The position numbers and the translations under genes are program-made. A stretch of 64,000 bases of DNA from CAVZYN01 sp963779515 (GTDB taxonomy: Bacteria > Pseudomonadota > Alphaproteobacteria > Rhizobiales > Hyphomicrobiaceae), in contig CAVZYN010000004.1 in assembly GCA_963779515.1 (NCBI GenBank), forward strand, positions 1 to 64,000, written 5' to 3'. How positions within the stretch are numbered: the stretch's first letter is position 1; every line of letters starts with the position of its first letter. Positions 8,478-17,858 of this stretch are shown in pieces. The notes under the pieces are model-generated. The model was not told the DNA's origin and ran no database searches. It saw nothing but the letters and a program-made list of their open reading frames with translations.

Positions 8478-8913
8478 TTGCCGTTCGTGCCGCAAAATAG
8501 AGGCTTGGACACGCGCAGTTAGTGATCGGCACGGGACCCGTGCGATCTCAACCCCTCGTCTATAGGGTCACTGACGGGGAATCAAGGGGGCTGAACCCAT
8601 TTGTCACGGGTGAACTACACCGTCGGCCAAAGTTCTGAAACGGCGTCGTTTTGCCGGCCGAACGGTATTCTCTTTTGTCTGCGCGCGGCCGCCCCACCAA
8701 CCGCGCGCGCATACCAACACGTTCAAGACGATGATTGGGGATCATGCGCGAGTGCCAGACAGTGGCCACTCCGCTTCTGGGGCTCGCTGCATGGTCGAGA
8801 ACCGAAGGCGGGGCAGCGGTCTCGCGATTTCGGATTTGGTTGGATGCGGTTCACGCCGCCCCGCGCATGTTGGCGGATTCCATCGATCCTGGCCTTTCGT
8901 ACCTGCGTCTGGA
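8478..8913. other. 436-base region between tRNA-Arg and hyuB without a supported gene
   Basis: It includes the upstream region of the minus-strand tRNA and a perfect 7-base inverted repeat GCACGGG-A-CCCGTGC at 8529-8543. Frames on both strands look like composition artefacts. Confidence 0.4.
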
Positions 8914-10600
8914 CTACTCTGCCGCGTAGGCGCTATGGGCGGAGGCTGCCGCGACGTAGCCTTGCGCGACGTCGCGGCGAACGGCATCGCGTGGCCGCAG
9001 TTTTGGATCGCCGTGGCCGCCGCCGCCGGAGGTTTCGAGGCGGATGATGTCGCCTTTGACAAGCGGCATGTTGCCAACCTTCGAGTGCAGCGGCGTCTCC
9101 TTGCCATCGCGGATCAAGGTTAGGCGCCCGGCCGCACCGGCACCGCCGCCGGCGAGCCCGTAGGGGCGGAAGCGAAAGCGATCCATCTGCGCGGTGAAGG
9201 TCGCGCGCTCGGCGTCGATGCGCCACTCGCGCTTCAGGCCGAGGCCGCCGCGATAGAGACCGGCGCCGCCTGAAGTCGGGCAGAAATCCATAGCCTGCGA
9301 TCGTCAGCGGCGTGTCGCTCTCGATCATCTCGATCGGGATCGAGGCGTTGTTGTGCATCCCGAAGGAAAATCCGCTGGCGCCGTCCATCGCGGGATGACC
9401 GCCGCAGCCACCGACCTCGATTTCGACGAGGACGCGGCGCGAGGCGTCGGCTGCGATGGTCTGGAACGAGCAGACATAGCTGACGGCGTAGTAGGCGGCC
9501 GGGATCCGATCGGGCACCGCCTGGGCGAGCGCGCCGAACAGCACGTTCAGCAGCACGTGACAGGGCGCGATGCGGTGCGCGACGGGGGCGGGATGGCGCG
9601 CGTTGACGATCAGGCCCTCGGGCGCGACGATCTTGATCGGGCGATAGCAACCGGCGTTGGGCGCGATCGGCCGGTCGGCACACGCCATGATGGCGAAGTT
9701 GATGGCCGACGACGTCGAGCCGAGCGTTGCATTGATCGGGCCGCGCACTTCCGGGCTCGAACCCGAGAGATCGACGGTGAGATCGGAGCCCTTGATGGTG
9801 ACGGTGGCGGCGAGACGCACCGGGCGTTCAGTGTCGATGCCATCGTCATCGAGATGATCTTCGAAGGCGTAGGTGCCGTCGGGCATTCGCGCGATGACGT
9901 CGCGCATGGCGGCTTCCGAATTGTCGAGCAGACGGCGGCAGGCCGACAACAACACCGCGGGGCCGTACTTGACGGCGAGGCGGCCGACGCTTGTGGCGCC
10001 GACGTCGAGCGAGGCGATTTGCGATTGGAGATCGCCAAGCACGATCGCCGGCTGGCGCACGTTTTGGCCGATCATGGCCCAGACTTCGTCGTTGCGCTCG
10101 CCGCGTTTGAAGAGTTTTAGCGGGGGAAGCCTGAGGCCTTCCTGATAGATCTCGGTGGCGTTGGCGCTGTAACTGCCAGCCGACATGCCGCCGACATCGA
10201 GGTGGTGGCAAAGCGTGCCGACGATGGCGACGCGCTGTCCATCGACAAACACCGGACGGAACGCCGCGATGTCGGGGAGATGCTGGCCGCCGCAATAAGG
10301 ATCGTTGGTGAGAACGACATCGCCCTCTTGCCATCGATCGAGCGGGATGAACCGCTCGACGATCGTGCGCAAACAAAAGCTCATGGAATTCAGGTGCTGC
10401 GGGATGCGCGCCGATTGCGCGACATTGAAGCCATCGGCATCGAAGATCGCGGTCGAATAGTCGAGCATCTCGCGGACGATGGTCGAGCGGCTGGTGCGCC
10501 ACATGGTGACGTCCATTTCAGCCGCGGCGGCAACCAGCGCGTTCTGCAGGATTTCGAGGTCGATGGCGGAGAGTTGGGTCATGGGTGCGCCGTTGCTCAT
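8914..10600 (-). CDS. hyuB: hydantoinase B/oxoprolinase family protein, frameshifted at about 9273
   Basis: This is the B subunit of the HyuAB/5-oxoprolinase family, which uses ATP to open cyclic amides such as hydantoins or 5-oxoproline. The frame from ATG 10600 reads a normal HyuB (DLEILQNALVAAAAEMDVTM, LTNDPYCGGQHLPDI, HHLDVGGMSAGSYS) through AGYGFLPD. It then enters an Arg-rich non-coding stretch. The neighbouring frame continues with SGGAGLYRGGLGLKREW to ETSGGGGHGDPK and stops at 8914. Removing one base at 9273-9274 joins the parts into about 561 residues, the expected length. The start overlaps the hyuA stop by four bases, so the two are translationally coupled. Functional state is uncertain. 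Confidence 0.85.
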
Positions 10601-12666
10601 GATGCAAGTCCATCCTTACTGGCAACGATGTGCCGGTCCTTGCCGATAGCGGCGGACCAGCCGGGCCCGATCAGCAGCGTCGTGTAATCCTCTTCGATCA
10701 CGGCCGGACCGGTGATGCGTTGATCCCGGTCGAGATTGTTGCGGCGAAATACCGGGACGTCGCGCCAGCCATCATTGAGCCAGACGCGGCGCGACTTGAG
10801 CGCGGCCGTTGCGGTGGCTGCAATCGCGGCTTCGGTTGCCGCGGTGTGTCCGAGCTTTCCGATGGCGGAGAGGCGCAGCGTCACGACTTCGACCACGGCG
10901 CCGGGATCGGAATACGAGAAGCGCTGCTTATGGGCGGCGTGGAATGCGTCGGCTGTAGCCGCGCGCGATGCGACGGTGATGTCGTGCCCTGCCCACGGAA
11001 TGGTCAGTTCGAAGGCTTGGCCCTTGTAGCGCAGGTCGGCGGCAAGTTTCAGATGGCGATCTGGAGGTGCGACGCCGTCGCCGGCGAGTTGCGTGTCGGC
11101 CGTCGCGCGCAGCGCCGCCGCCGCCTCGGCGATCGGTGCCACCGCTGCGTCATCGAATACCATGACGCGGCTCTTGGCGTAGTCGTGGCCGATGTCGGAA
11201 TGCAGGATGCCCCAGGCTGAAAACGTGCTCGCATGCGTCGGAAACACGATGCGGGTGACGCCGAGTTCGTCGGCGACGGCGCACGCGTGGATGGCGCCGG
11301 CGCCGCCGAACGACAGCAGCGTGAAATCGCGCGGGTCGAGACCTTTTTCGAACAGGCTCACGCGGATGGCCGCCGCCAAACTCGTGTTGGTGATCGCGAT
11401 GATGCCGTCGGCGGCGCGTTCGACATCGAGGCCGAGCGGGCGCGCAAAGTTGTTGTCGAGAGCCTGGCGCGCGCCCTCGAGATCGAGCGTCATGGCGCCG
11501 CCGAGAAAGTATGCGGCATCGAGGCGTCCGAGCAGCAGATTGGCGTCCGTGACGGTCGGTTCCGTGCCGCCGTGGCCATAGCAGACGGGACCGGGACGCG
11601 CGCCCGCACTCTCGGGGCCGACGGTGACGCGGCGAGTGGCATCGACGCGGGCGATGGAGCCGCCGCCGGCACCAATGGTGCGGATCTCGATCATGGGCAC
11701 CCGCACGGGGAGCTGGTCGATCTCGCCCTGGGTGATGATCTCGATTCTGTCGTCGCGCACCACGGAGACATCGAACGAGGTGCCGCCCATGTCGACGCCG
11801 ACAAGGTCGGGTATGCGGAGAGTGCGGGCAATGGCACGGGCGCCGAGTGCGCCGCCGCTGGGGCCGGAGAGCAGCAGGCGCACCGGTTCGCGCGCAGCGG
11901 TCGCGGGGCTGACGACACCGCCATTGGACTGCACGATCAGCAACCGGGCTGCGATGTTCTCTTCGCGAAAACGCGCGGCGAGCCGATCGAGGTAGCGCTT
12001 GACGACGGGCATCAGCAGCGCATTCAGCACGGTGGTGTTGGAGCGTTCGTATTCGCGGATCTCGGGGCTGACGTCGGAGGAGATTGAGACGGCGAGCGCG
12101 GGGAGATCGCGGGCGAGGCGCGCCGCGATTGCCTGCTCGTGGGTCGGGTTGACGTAGGCGTTGAGCAGCGCGACGGCAACCGTCGCGATATCCTGTTGGC
12201 CCAAGGTTGCGACGAGGTCATCGAGCGCTGCGGCGTTCAGCGCGGTTTCTACCGTGCCGTTGGCGCGCATGCGCTCGGCGATACCGACGCGCATGTTGCG
12301 CGGGATCAGCACGTCCGGCCGCTGCGGTTTCACCGAATAGATGTCGCGCCGGGCGTGACGACCGATTTCGAGCACGTCCTCGAAGCCGCGCGTGGTGATC
12401 AGCGCGCCCTTCGGAAACTTGCGCTGCAGGACGGCATTGGTCGCAATCGTGGTGCCGTGCAGGATGTGGCTGATGTCGGCGAGCGCAAAGGCGAAGCGCT
12501 GGCCGGCATCCTTCAGGCCCTGGACCAGCCCAATCGAGGGATCGTCGGGCGTCGTCGGCGTCTTGTGCGAGACGGTGCGGCCGACGCGGCCGTCATAGAT
12601 CTGCAAGTCGGTAAAGGTGCCGCCGATGTCGACACCGACGCGGATCGCGCCTGCTGGTCCTGTCAC
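10597..12666 (-). CDS. hyuA: hydantoinase A/oxoprolinase family protein
   Basis: The 689-residue A subunit supplies the actin-fold ATPase half of the HyuAB/5-oxoprolinase complex. The N-terminal phosphate loop RVGVDIGGTFTDL (residues about 8-20) and the central GVDMGGTSFDVSV and GAGGGSIARVD motifs are clear, as is LLSFGGAGAIHACAVADELG in the third quarter. Length is typical. It is followed without a gap by hyuB and preceded by an oxaloacetate decarboxylase-like gene on the same strand. The true substrate (hydantoin, oxoproline, N-methylhydantoin or acetophenone-type carboxylation) cannot be read from sequence. Confidence 0.92.
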   Translation of the reverse strand: MTGPAGAIRVGVDIGGTFTDLQIYDGRVGRTVSHKTPTTPDDPSIGLVQGLKDAGQRFAFALADISHILHGTTIATNAVLQRKFPKGALITTRGFEDVLEIGRHARRDIYSVKPQRPDVLIPRNMRVGIAERMRANGTVETALNAAALDDLVATLGQQDIATVAVALLNAYVNPTHEQAIAARLARDLPALAVSISSDVSPEIREYERSNTTVLNALLMPVVKRYLDRLAARFREENIAARLLIVQSNGGVVSPATAAREPVRLLLSGPSGGALGARAIARTLRIPDLVGVDMGGTSFDVSVVRDDRIEIITQGEIDQLPVRVPMIEIRTIGAGGGSIARVDATRRVTVGPESAGARPGPVCYGHGGTEPTVTDANLLLGRLDAAYFLGGAMTLDLEGARQALDNNFARPLGLDVERAADGIIAITNTSLAAAIRVSLFEKGLDPRDFTLLSFGGAGAIHACAVADELGVTRIVFPTHASTFSAWGILHSDIGHDYAKSRVMVFDDAAVAPIAEAAAALRATADTQLAGDGVAPPDRHLKLAADLRYKGQAFELTIPWAGHDITVASRAATADAFHAAHKQRFSYSDPGAVVEVVTLRLSAIGKLGHTAATEAAIAATATAALKSRRVWLNDGWRDVPVFRRNNLDRDQRITGPAVIEEDYTTLLIGPGWSAAIGKDRHIVASKDGLAS

Positions 12667-12722
12667 GTCAATGGTCCTGAAGTCTGGTCGCAGATCTTGT
12701 CACCGATGCATGTGCCATGACC

Positions 12723-13592
12723 TCAACCGCCGAGGAAGTCTTTTGTCCATCGGGCATAATCGGTGCCGCGCGTGACCGCGGTCATCAGCTCGGGCGAGGC
12801 GACGCCCTTGAGATCGGCAGGCTTGGCGCCCTCGCGCAGCGCCTTCAGCGTCGCATGGATCGCCTGCACGGACGCGGCGAACGGCTGATGCCCTTGCAGC
12901 GCAATGCGCACACCCTTGGCGGACAGATAGTTGAGATCCGCAAGATCGCCCGGCACGCCGCCGAGGATCAGCGGCTTGGTCACTTCGGCGGCGACGGCCT
13001 CGACTTCGGCGCGCGATTTGATGCCGACGAGAAAGATCGCATCGACGCCGGTCGCCGCATAGGCCTTGGCGCGGCGGATCGTATCCTCGATGCCGGAGAT
13101 CGCAGGTGCGCTGGTGCGCCCCGCAATCACGAGATCCTTATCAGCGCGCGCGGCGAGTGCGGCTTTCATTTTTCCGACGCCTTCCTCAAGCGAGAGCAAC
13201 TGTTGCTTGGCGCCGGCGCCGAAGGCCTGCGGCAGCAAGGTGTCCTCGATCGAGAGGCCGGCGACGCCGGCTGCTTCCAGTTCCTCGACGGTGCGCATGA
13301 CGGAGAGGGCGTTGCCGTAGCCGTGGTCGGCGTCGCACATCAACGGCAGTTCAGCTGCGCGGCCGATGCGGCGCGCCTGATCGGCGAACTCGGAGAGTGT
13401 GAGGACGATCAGGTCGGGTGCGCCAAGCACGGTCAGAGATGCGACGGAGCCGGCGAACATGCCAACCTCGAAGCCGAGGTCGTGGGCGATGCGGGCGGAA
13501 ATTGGATCGTGGACCGAGCCCGGATGAATACAGTGGTCGCCGCCGATGATGCCGCGGAACTTCTGGCGGCGCGCCGCCCAACGTGATGGCAT
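12723..13592 (-). CDS. isocitrate lyase/PEP mutase superfamily protein, probable oxaloacetate decarboxylase
   Basis: The 289-residue product is a TIM-barrel enzyme of the PEP mutase/isocitrate lyase superfamily. It most resembles the PA4872-type oxaloacetate decarboxylase in order and spacing of motifs: PISARIAHDLGFEVGMFAGS, LMCDADHGYGNALSVMRTV (metal-binding Asp pair) and GLSIEDTLLPQAFG. These place it in the decarboxylase branch, because the KKCGH motif of isocitrate lyase is absent. The enzyme would convert oxaloacetate to pyruvate and CO2 with Mg2+. It lies upstream of hyuAB in the same direction with 56 bases between, so cotranscription is likely. It is divergent from murJ across 164 bases. 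Confidence 0.85.
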   Translation of the reverse strand: MPSRWAARRQKFRGIIGGDHCIHPGSVHDPISARIAHDLGFEVGMFAGSVASLTVLGAPDLIVLTLSEFADQARRIGRAAELPLMCDADHGYGNALSVMRTVEELEAAGVAGLSIEDTLLPQAFGAGAKQQLLSLEEGVGKMKAALAARADKDLVIAGRTSAPAISGIEDTIRRAKAYAATGVDAIFLVGIKSRAEVEAVAAEVTKPLILGGVPGDLADLNYLSAKGVRIALQGHQPFAASVQAIHATLKALREGAKPADLKGVASPELMTAVTRGTDYARWTKDFLGG

Positions 13593-13756
13593 GAAGGTCT
13601 CCTCATCGATCCGGAGGTTTTAGCGTTGCCGGCAGTGGTTTGACTATCAGCTTTCGAGACTGGGTGACTGCGCTGGGGTCAGGCCGGAGGTCGGACCCCG
13701 TGTATATCAAAGGTCGCCGCTTGCCTCGCGCGCGAACACGGGATAGTCGCTCGGGC

Positions 13757-15334
13757 ATGAAACTCTATCGGGCTTTCGCGACGGTTGGCGGGTTGACGAT
13801 GGTCAGCCGTATTCTGGGCTTTGGCCGCGATATATTGATCGCGGCGGGGCTCGGGACGGGCATGGTCGCGGATGCGTTCGTCGTCGCCTTCCGGCTGCCG
13901 AATTTGTTCCGGCGGCTGTTCGGCGAGGGCGCCTTCAACAGCGCGTTCGTGCCGCTCTTCTCCAAGAAATTGGAGGGCGAGGGCCCGGCTGCGGCTCAGT
14001 CATTCGCGGCGGATGCGCTGGCGGGGCTATTGTTTGTTCTGCTGGTGCTGACGGCAGTGGCGGAAATCGCGATGCCGTGGCTGGTGATGGCGATCGCGCC
14101 GGGCTTCGTGAGCGATCCGGCAAAGTTCGACCTCACCGTGCTGCTGACGCGGATTGCGTTTCCCTATCTCCTCTGCCTGTCGCTGGTGGCGCTGCTGTCG
14201 GGGGTGCTGAATTCGGTCGGGCGGTTCACGGCGGCGGCGGCGGCACCGATTCTACTCAACATCGTCTTGATCGCGGCTCTGGGGGTTGCGTTTGCGTTGG
14301 GGTTGCAGAATTCGCCACAAGCGGGAGTGGTGTTGTGCTGGGGCGTCGCGGTCGCGGGCGTCGCGCAGCTTGTGATGCTGGCGCTGGCTGCCAAGCGTGA
14401 GGGCATGGGGGTCGGGCTGGTGCGGCCGCGGTTGACGCCAGATGTGCGGCGTCTGGTGTCGCTCGGGGTGCCGGGATTGATCTCGGGCGGCATTACGCAG
14501 ATCAATATCGTGGTCGGCACGATCATCGCCTCGCTGCAGGCTGGTGCTGCATCGTATCTCTACTATGCAGATCGGGTCTATCAGTTGCCGCTCGGCATCG
14601 TCGGCGTCGCGATCGGCGTGGTGCTGCTGCCAGATCTGGCGCGGAAATTGCGCGCGGGCGCCGAGGCGGAGGTGCTGGAGAGCCAAAATCGCGCGCTGGA
14701 GTTCGCGCTGTTTCTGACGCTGCCGGCGTCGGTCGCGCTGGCGGTGGTCGCGGAGCCGATCATTCGCGTGCTCTATGAGCGCGGCGCGTTCACGCCCGAG
14801 GCGACGACGGCGACGGCGTGGGCGCTGGCGGCATTCGCGTGGGGCTTGCCAGCGTTCGTGATGCAGAAGGTGTTTCAGCCGGCATTTTTCGCGCGCGAGG
14901 ACACCAAGACGCCGATGCGGTTTGCGACGGTGAATTTGATCGTCAATGTGGTCGGATCGGTGTTGCTGTTCTTCGTGTTTCAGGGTCTCGGGATCAGCCC
15001 GCATATCGGAATTGCCTTGGCGACGACGATCGCGGGGTGGGTGAATGCCGTGTTGCTGTGGGCGGCGCTCGTGAAGCGCGGGCATTTCGTGGCTGATGCG
15101 GCGCTCTATCGGCGGCTTACGTGGATCGTGGTCGCGAGTTTGGCGATGGGGCTCGTCGTGTGGCTGCTGGCGGATGCGATCGCGCCGTGGCTCGTCAAGC
15201 CGCAACCGACGGCGGTTAGATTTGTGGCGCTGGCGGCGCTGGTGACGGCCGGGATGCTGAGCTATTTCACGCTGGTTCATCTGACGGGTGCGGTCAATCT
15301 TATGGCACTGGCGCGGCGGCTCAAGCGGAGTTGA
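13757..15334 (+). CDS. murJ: murein biosynthesis integral membrane protein MurJ (lipid II flippase)
   Basis: MurJ flips lipid II across the inner membrane for peptidoglycan synthesis. The 525-residue protein begins MKLYRAFATVGGLTMVSRIL and contains the family signatures GFGRDILIAAGLG and DAFVVAFRLPNLFRRLFGEG near residues 20-60. Further on are LPLGIVGVAIGVVLLPDL and YERGAFTPEAT. About 14 membrane segments are evident, as expected for the MOP superfamily. The start is ATG 13757; upstream in-frame codons are not protein-like. It is divergent from the oxaloacetate decarboxylase gene and precedes trpS by 68 bases. Confidence 0.96.
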   Translation: MKLYRAFATVGGLTMVSRILGFGRDILIAAGLGTGMVADAFVVAFRLPNLFRRLFGEGAFNSAFVPLFSKKLEGEGPAAAQSFAADALAGLLFVLLVLTAVAEIAMPWLVMAIAPGFVSDPAKFDLTVLLTRIAFPYLLCLSLVALLSGVLNSVGRFTAAAAAPILLNIVLIAALGVAFALGLQNSPQAGVVLCWGVAVAGVAQLVMLALAAKREGMGVGLVRPRLTPDVRRLVSLGVPGLISGGITQINIVVGTIIASLQAGAASYLYYADRVYQLPLGIVGVAIGVVLLPDLARKLRAGAEAEVLESQNRALEFALFLTLPASVALAVVAEPIIRVLYERGAFTPEATTATAWALAAFAWGLPAFVMQKVFQPAFFAREDTKTPMRFATVNLIVNVVGSVLLFFVFQGLGISPHIGIALATTIAGWVNAVLLWAALVKRGHFVADAALYRRLTWIVVASLAMGLVVWLLADAIAPWLVKPQPTAVRFVALAALVTAGMLSYFTLVHLTGAVNLMALARRLKRS

Positions 15335-15402
15335 GCGGCGGCTCTTGCGCCGCTGCGCTCGAGACGCCATAACGCGCGAGATCCGATCCGAAAGTGGACC
15401 CC

Positions 15403-16440
15403 ATGGCCTTCAAGACCCGCGTCTTCTCTGGCATGCAGCCGACCGGAAATCTGCATCTCGGCAATTACCTCGGCGCGTTGACGCGCTGGGTCGAGATGCA
15501 GGCGACGCACGAGTGCATCTATTGCATCGTCGATATGCATGCGATCACGGTTTGGCAGGACCCGAAGGAACTGCGGCGATCGATCCGCGATGTGGCGGCG
15601 GCGTATCTCGCGTCTGGCATCGATCCGAACAAGAGCATTCTGTTCAATCAGAGCCAGGTCGCGGAACACGCAGAACTTGCCTGGGTGTTCAACTGCATCG
15701 CGCGGCTCGGCTGGCTCAACCGGATGACCCAGTTCAAGGAGAAAGCCGGCAAGGATCGTGAGAACGCGTCGGTCGGGCTCTACGCGTATCCCAGTCTGAT
15801 GGCGGCCGACATTCTGGTCTATCAGGCAACGCACGTGCCGGTCGGCGAGGATCAGAAGCAGCATTTGGAACTCGCGCGCGACATCGCCCAGAAGTTCAAC
15901 AACGACTATCGCGAGTCGATCATTGGGCATGGATATGTGGACGGTCAGCTGTTTCCGCTGTGCGAGCCGGTGATCATGGGGCCGGCGACGCGGGTGATGA
16001 GCCTGCGCGACGGCACAAAAAAGATGTCGAAGTCGGACCCGTCAGAATTGTCGCGCATCAATATGACGGATGATGCGGATACGATCGCGCGCAAAATTCA
16101 GAAGGCGAAGACGGATACGGAGCCGCTGCCGGCGGAGGAAAGCGAGCTCGCTCCGCGACCGGAGGCGGACAATCTCGTCGGAATATATGCCGCCATGGCT
16201 GGCACGACAAAGGCGGACGTTTTGAAGCAGTATGGCGGGCAGCAGTTCTCGACATTCAAGAAGTCGCTGGCGGAGTTGGCGGTGTCGAAGATTTCGCCGG
16301 TCAACGCGGAGATGCGGCGCTTGTTGGCCGATCCCGCTGAGATCGACCGGCAGCTCGCGCATGGGGCCGAGCGCGCGCGTGCAATCGCGGCACCGATCAT
16401 GCGTCAAGTGAAGGATGTGGTCGGGTTTCTGCATTCATAG
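15403..16440 (+). CDS. trpS: tryptophan--tRNA ligase
   Basis: The class I aminoacyl-tRNA synthetase charges tRNA-Trp. The HIGH-like motif PTGNLHLGNYLG occurs at about residues 12-23 and the KMSKS motif in GTKKMSKSDPSE, with the Trp-specific segment VPVGEDQKQHLELARDIA between. The 345-residue length is normal. The start is ATG 15403 (MAFKTRVFSGMQ), preferred over a GTG nine bases upstream. murJ-trpS-usp is a common order in Hyphomicrobiales. Confidence 0.97.
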   Translation: MAFKTRVFSGMQPTGNLHLGNYLGALTRWVEMQATHECIYCIVDMHAITVWQDPKELRRSIRDVAAAYLASGIDPNKSILFNQSQVAEHAELAWVFNCIARLGWLNRMTQFKEKAGKDRENASVGLYAYPSLMAADILVYQATHVPVGEDQKQHLELARDIAQKFNNDYRESIIGHGYVDGQLFPLCEPVIMGPATRVMSLRDGTKKMSKSDPSELSRINMTDDADTIARKIQKAKTDTEPLPAEESELAPRPEADNLVGIYAAMAGTTKADVLKQYGGQQFSTFKKSLAELAVSKISPVNAEMRRLLADPAEIDRQLAHGAERARAIAAPIMRQVKDVVGFLHS

Positions 16441-16549
16441 GCGGACGGGTCCCACCCCACGTCGTGTGCGGGCAGTTGGCATTGATGCGGTGCAGCACGC
16501 TGGCGATGCGCCTATTGTTGTGGCGCCGAACATGTGAGACCATTCCCGT

Positions 16550-17056
16550 ATGCCAATGACCAAGCGACGGCGATCATTCGAGGAAGGCCATCATCGGAAG
16601 TTTCTGGTGGTCGTGGATGATTCGAAGGAAGTGGAGGCTGCGCTGTATTTCGCGGCGGCGCGCTCGGCGCACTCGGGTGGTCAGATCCTATTGCTCTACG
16701 TGATCGAACCGGACAATCAGTTCTGGGGGGGCGTGAAGCAGGTGCAGATCGAGGAAGCGACGAACAAGGCGAAGGCGCTGTTCCGCCTGTTCCGGCGCAA
16801 GCTCAACAACGAAGGCTTCGAGAACGTGGTGGCCGAGGAGGTCATCCGCGAAGGCAAGCTCGTCGACGAGATCCTGAAGCAGATCGATGAGGACGAGGAT
16901 ATCGGGATCTTGGCGTTGGGCGCGGCGTCGGACTCGAAGGGGCCCGGGCCGCTGGTGTCGTCGCTGGCGGCGGGCTCGACTGCGGGGCAGTTCCCGATCC
17001 CGGTCACGATCGTGCCGGGCGACCTCTCGATCGAGGATATCAAGTCGCTGGCCTGA
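16550..17056 (+). CDS. universal stress protein family (UspA)
   Basis: The 168-residue product is a single Usp domain. It has the strand FLVVVDDSKEVEAALYFAAA near the N-terminus and a degraded ATP-binding loop near LGAASDSKGPGPLVSSLAAG, where a G-2x-G-9x-G(S/T) pattern can be traced. An acidic middle segment (LKQIDEDEDIGILALG) precedes it. Usp proteins are soluble and bind ATP or AMP under stress; the specific role is unknown. It sits between trpS and nfuA, a conserved placement in related genomes. The start may be ATG 16550 or 16556. Confidence 0.88.
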   Translation: MPMTKRRRSFEEGHHRKFLVVVDDSKEVEAALYFAAARSAHSGGQILLLYVIEPDNQFWGGVKQVQIEEATNKAKALFRLFRRKLNNEGFENVVAEEVIREGKLVDEILKQIDEDEDIGILALGAASDSKGPGPLVSSLAAGSTAGQFPIPVTIVPGDLSIEDIKSLA

Positions 17057-17129
17057 GACATGCGTCCGGAAACGGGGAGCGGGCAACAGGCCGCGGAACC
17101 CGGCGACCGACGCGTTTTTGACCCGGGGC

Positions 17130-17157
17130 TTGCTTTCAGTTAGAAGAGTTCTAAATC
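17130..17157 (+). promoter_or_regulatory. nfuA promoter with Irr/ICE-like palindrome
   Basis: TTGCTT (17130-17135) and TAAATC (17152-17157) form a plausible -35/-10 pair with a 16-base spacer. Overlapping the spacer and -10 is the perfect palindrome TTAGAA-GAG-TTCTAA (17140-17154). As I recall, the iron control element bound by Irr in rhizobia is TTTAGAA-N3-TTCTAAA. The position would suit repression of an Fe-S carrier gene under iron shortage. Confidence 0.55.
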
Positions 17158-17208
17158 AGCTTGATCCGGCCCGCATGGCGAGGCGTAGATCAAGTATCGG
17201 AGGCCTCA

Positions 17209-17769
17209 ATGTTCATTCAGACCGAACCCACGCCGAACCCGGCGACTTTGAAGTTCATTCCCGGCCGGTCGGTGCTGGGCGATGGCACGGCCGATTACCG
17301 GAGCCGGGACGAAGCCGGCGCGTCGCCGCTGGCGGCCCGGTTGTTCGACGTCGACGGGGTGCGCGGGGTTTTCCTTGGGTCCGATTTCATCTCGGTGACG
17401 AAGGGCGATCTCGAGTGGCAGCATGTCAAGCCGATGATCCTTGGCGCAATCATGGATCACTACATGTCCGGCGCGCCGATCATGGCGGACGGCGGCGATA
17501 TGGCGGCGGATCTGCCCAAGGGGCAGTACGATGTGAAGGACGAGGAGACGGTGAAGACCATCAAGGAGCTGCTGGATACGCGGGTGCGGCCGGCGGTGGC
17601 CAACGATGGCGGTGACATCACGTTCCAGGGTTTCAAGGACGGCGTCGTGTTCCTGCATATGCGCGGCGCATGCGCGGGTTGCCCGAGTTCGACAGCGACA
17701 TTGCGGCACGGGATTGAGAATTTACTCAAGCATTTCTGCCCGGATGTGCAGGAAGTCAGGGCTGCCTGA
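17209..17769 (+). CDS. nfuA: NifU family Fe-S cluster carrier (NfuA-like)
   Basis: The 186-residue protein has an N-terminal Nfu_N domain (MFIQTEPTPNPATLKFIPG, residues 1-90) and a C-terminal NifU domain with the cluster-binding CAGC in GACAGCPSSTATLRHGIEN. It receives a [4Fe-4S] cluster from the Suf/Isc machinery and passes it to client enzymes; MiaB, encoded nearby, is a plausible client. The start is ATG 17209 after a CGGAGG ribosome binding site. The promoter holds an Irr-like palindrome, which suggests control by iron or haem, and a terminator follows at 17794. Confidence 0.94.
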   Translation: MFIQTEPTPNPATLKFIPGRSVLGDGTADYRSRDEAGASPLAARLFDVDGVRGVFLGSDFISVTKGDLEWQHVKPMILGAIMDHYMSGAPIMADGGDMAADLPKGQYDVKDEETVKTIKELLDTRVRPAVANDGGDITFQGFKDGVVFLHMRGACAGCPSSTATLRHGIENLLKHFCPDVQEVRAA

Positions 17770-17793
17770 GCCGCCAAAACCAACGATTTCGAG

Positions 17794-17824
17794 AAACCCT
17801 GCTCGTTGGCGGGGTTTTTTGTTT
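17794..17824 (+). terminator. Rho-independent terminator after nfuA
   Basis: AAACCCTGC (17794-17802) pairs with GCGGGGTTT (17809-17817), followed by a run of T to 17820. It lies 24 bases after the nfuA stop. Confidence 0.85.
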
Positions 17825-17858
17825 CGACGTTTCCGGATTGATCCTTTAGATTCGGGGC

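Noticed and set aside
14252..15370. 372-codon minus-strand frame opposite murJ
   Set aside because: Composition is almost entirely Arg/His/Gln, a typical shadow of a membrane-protein gene.
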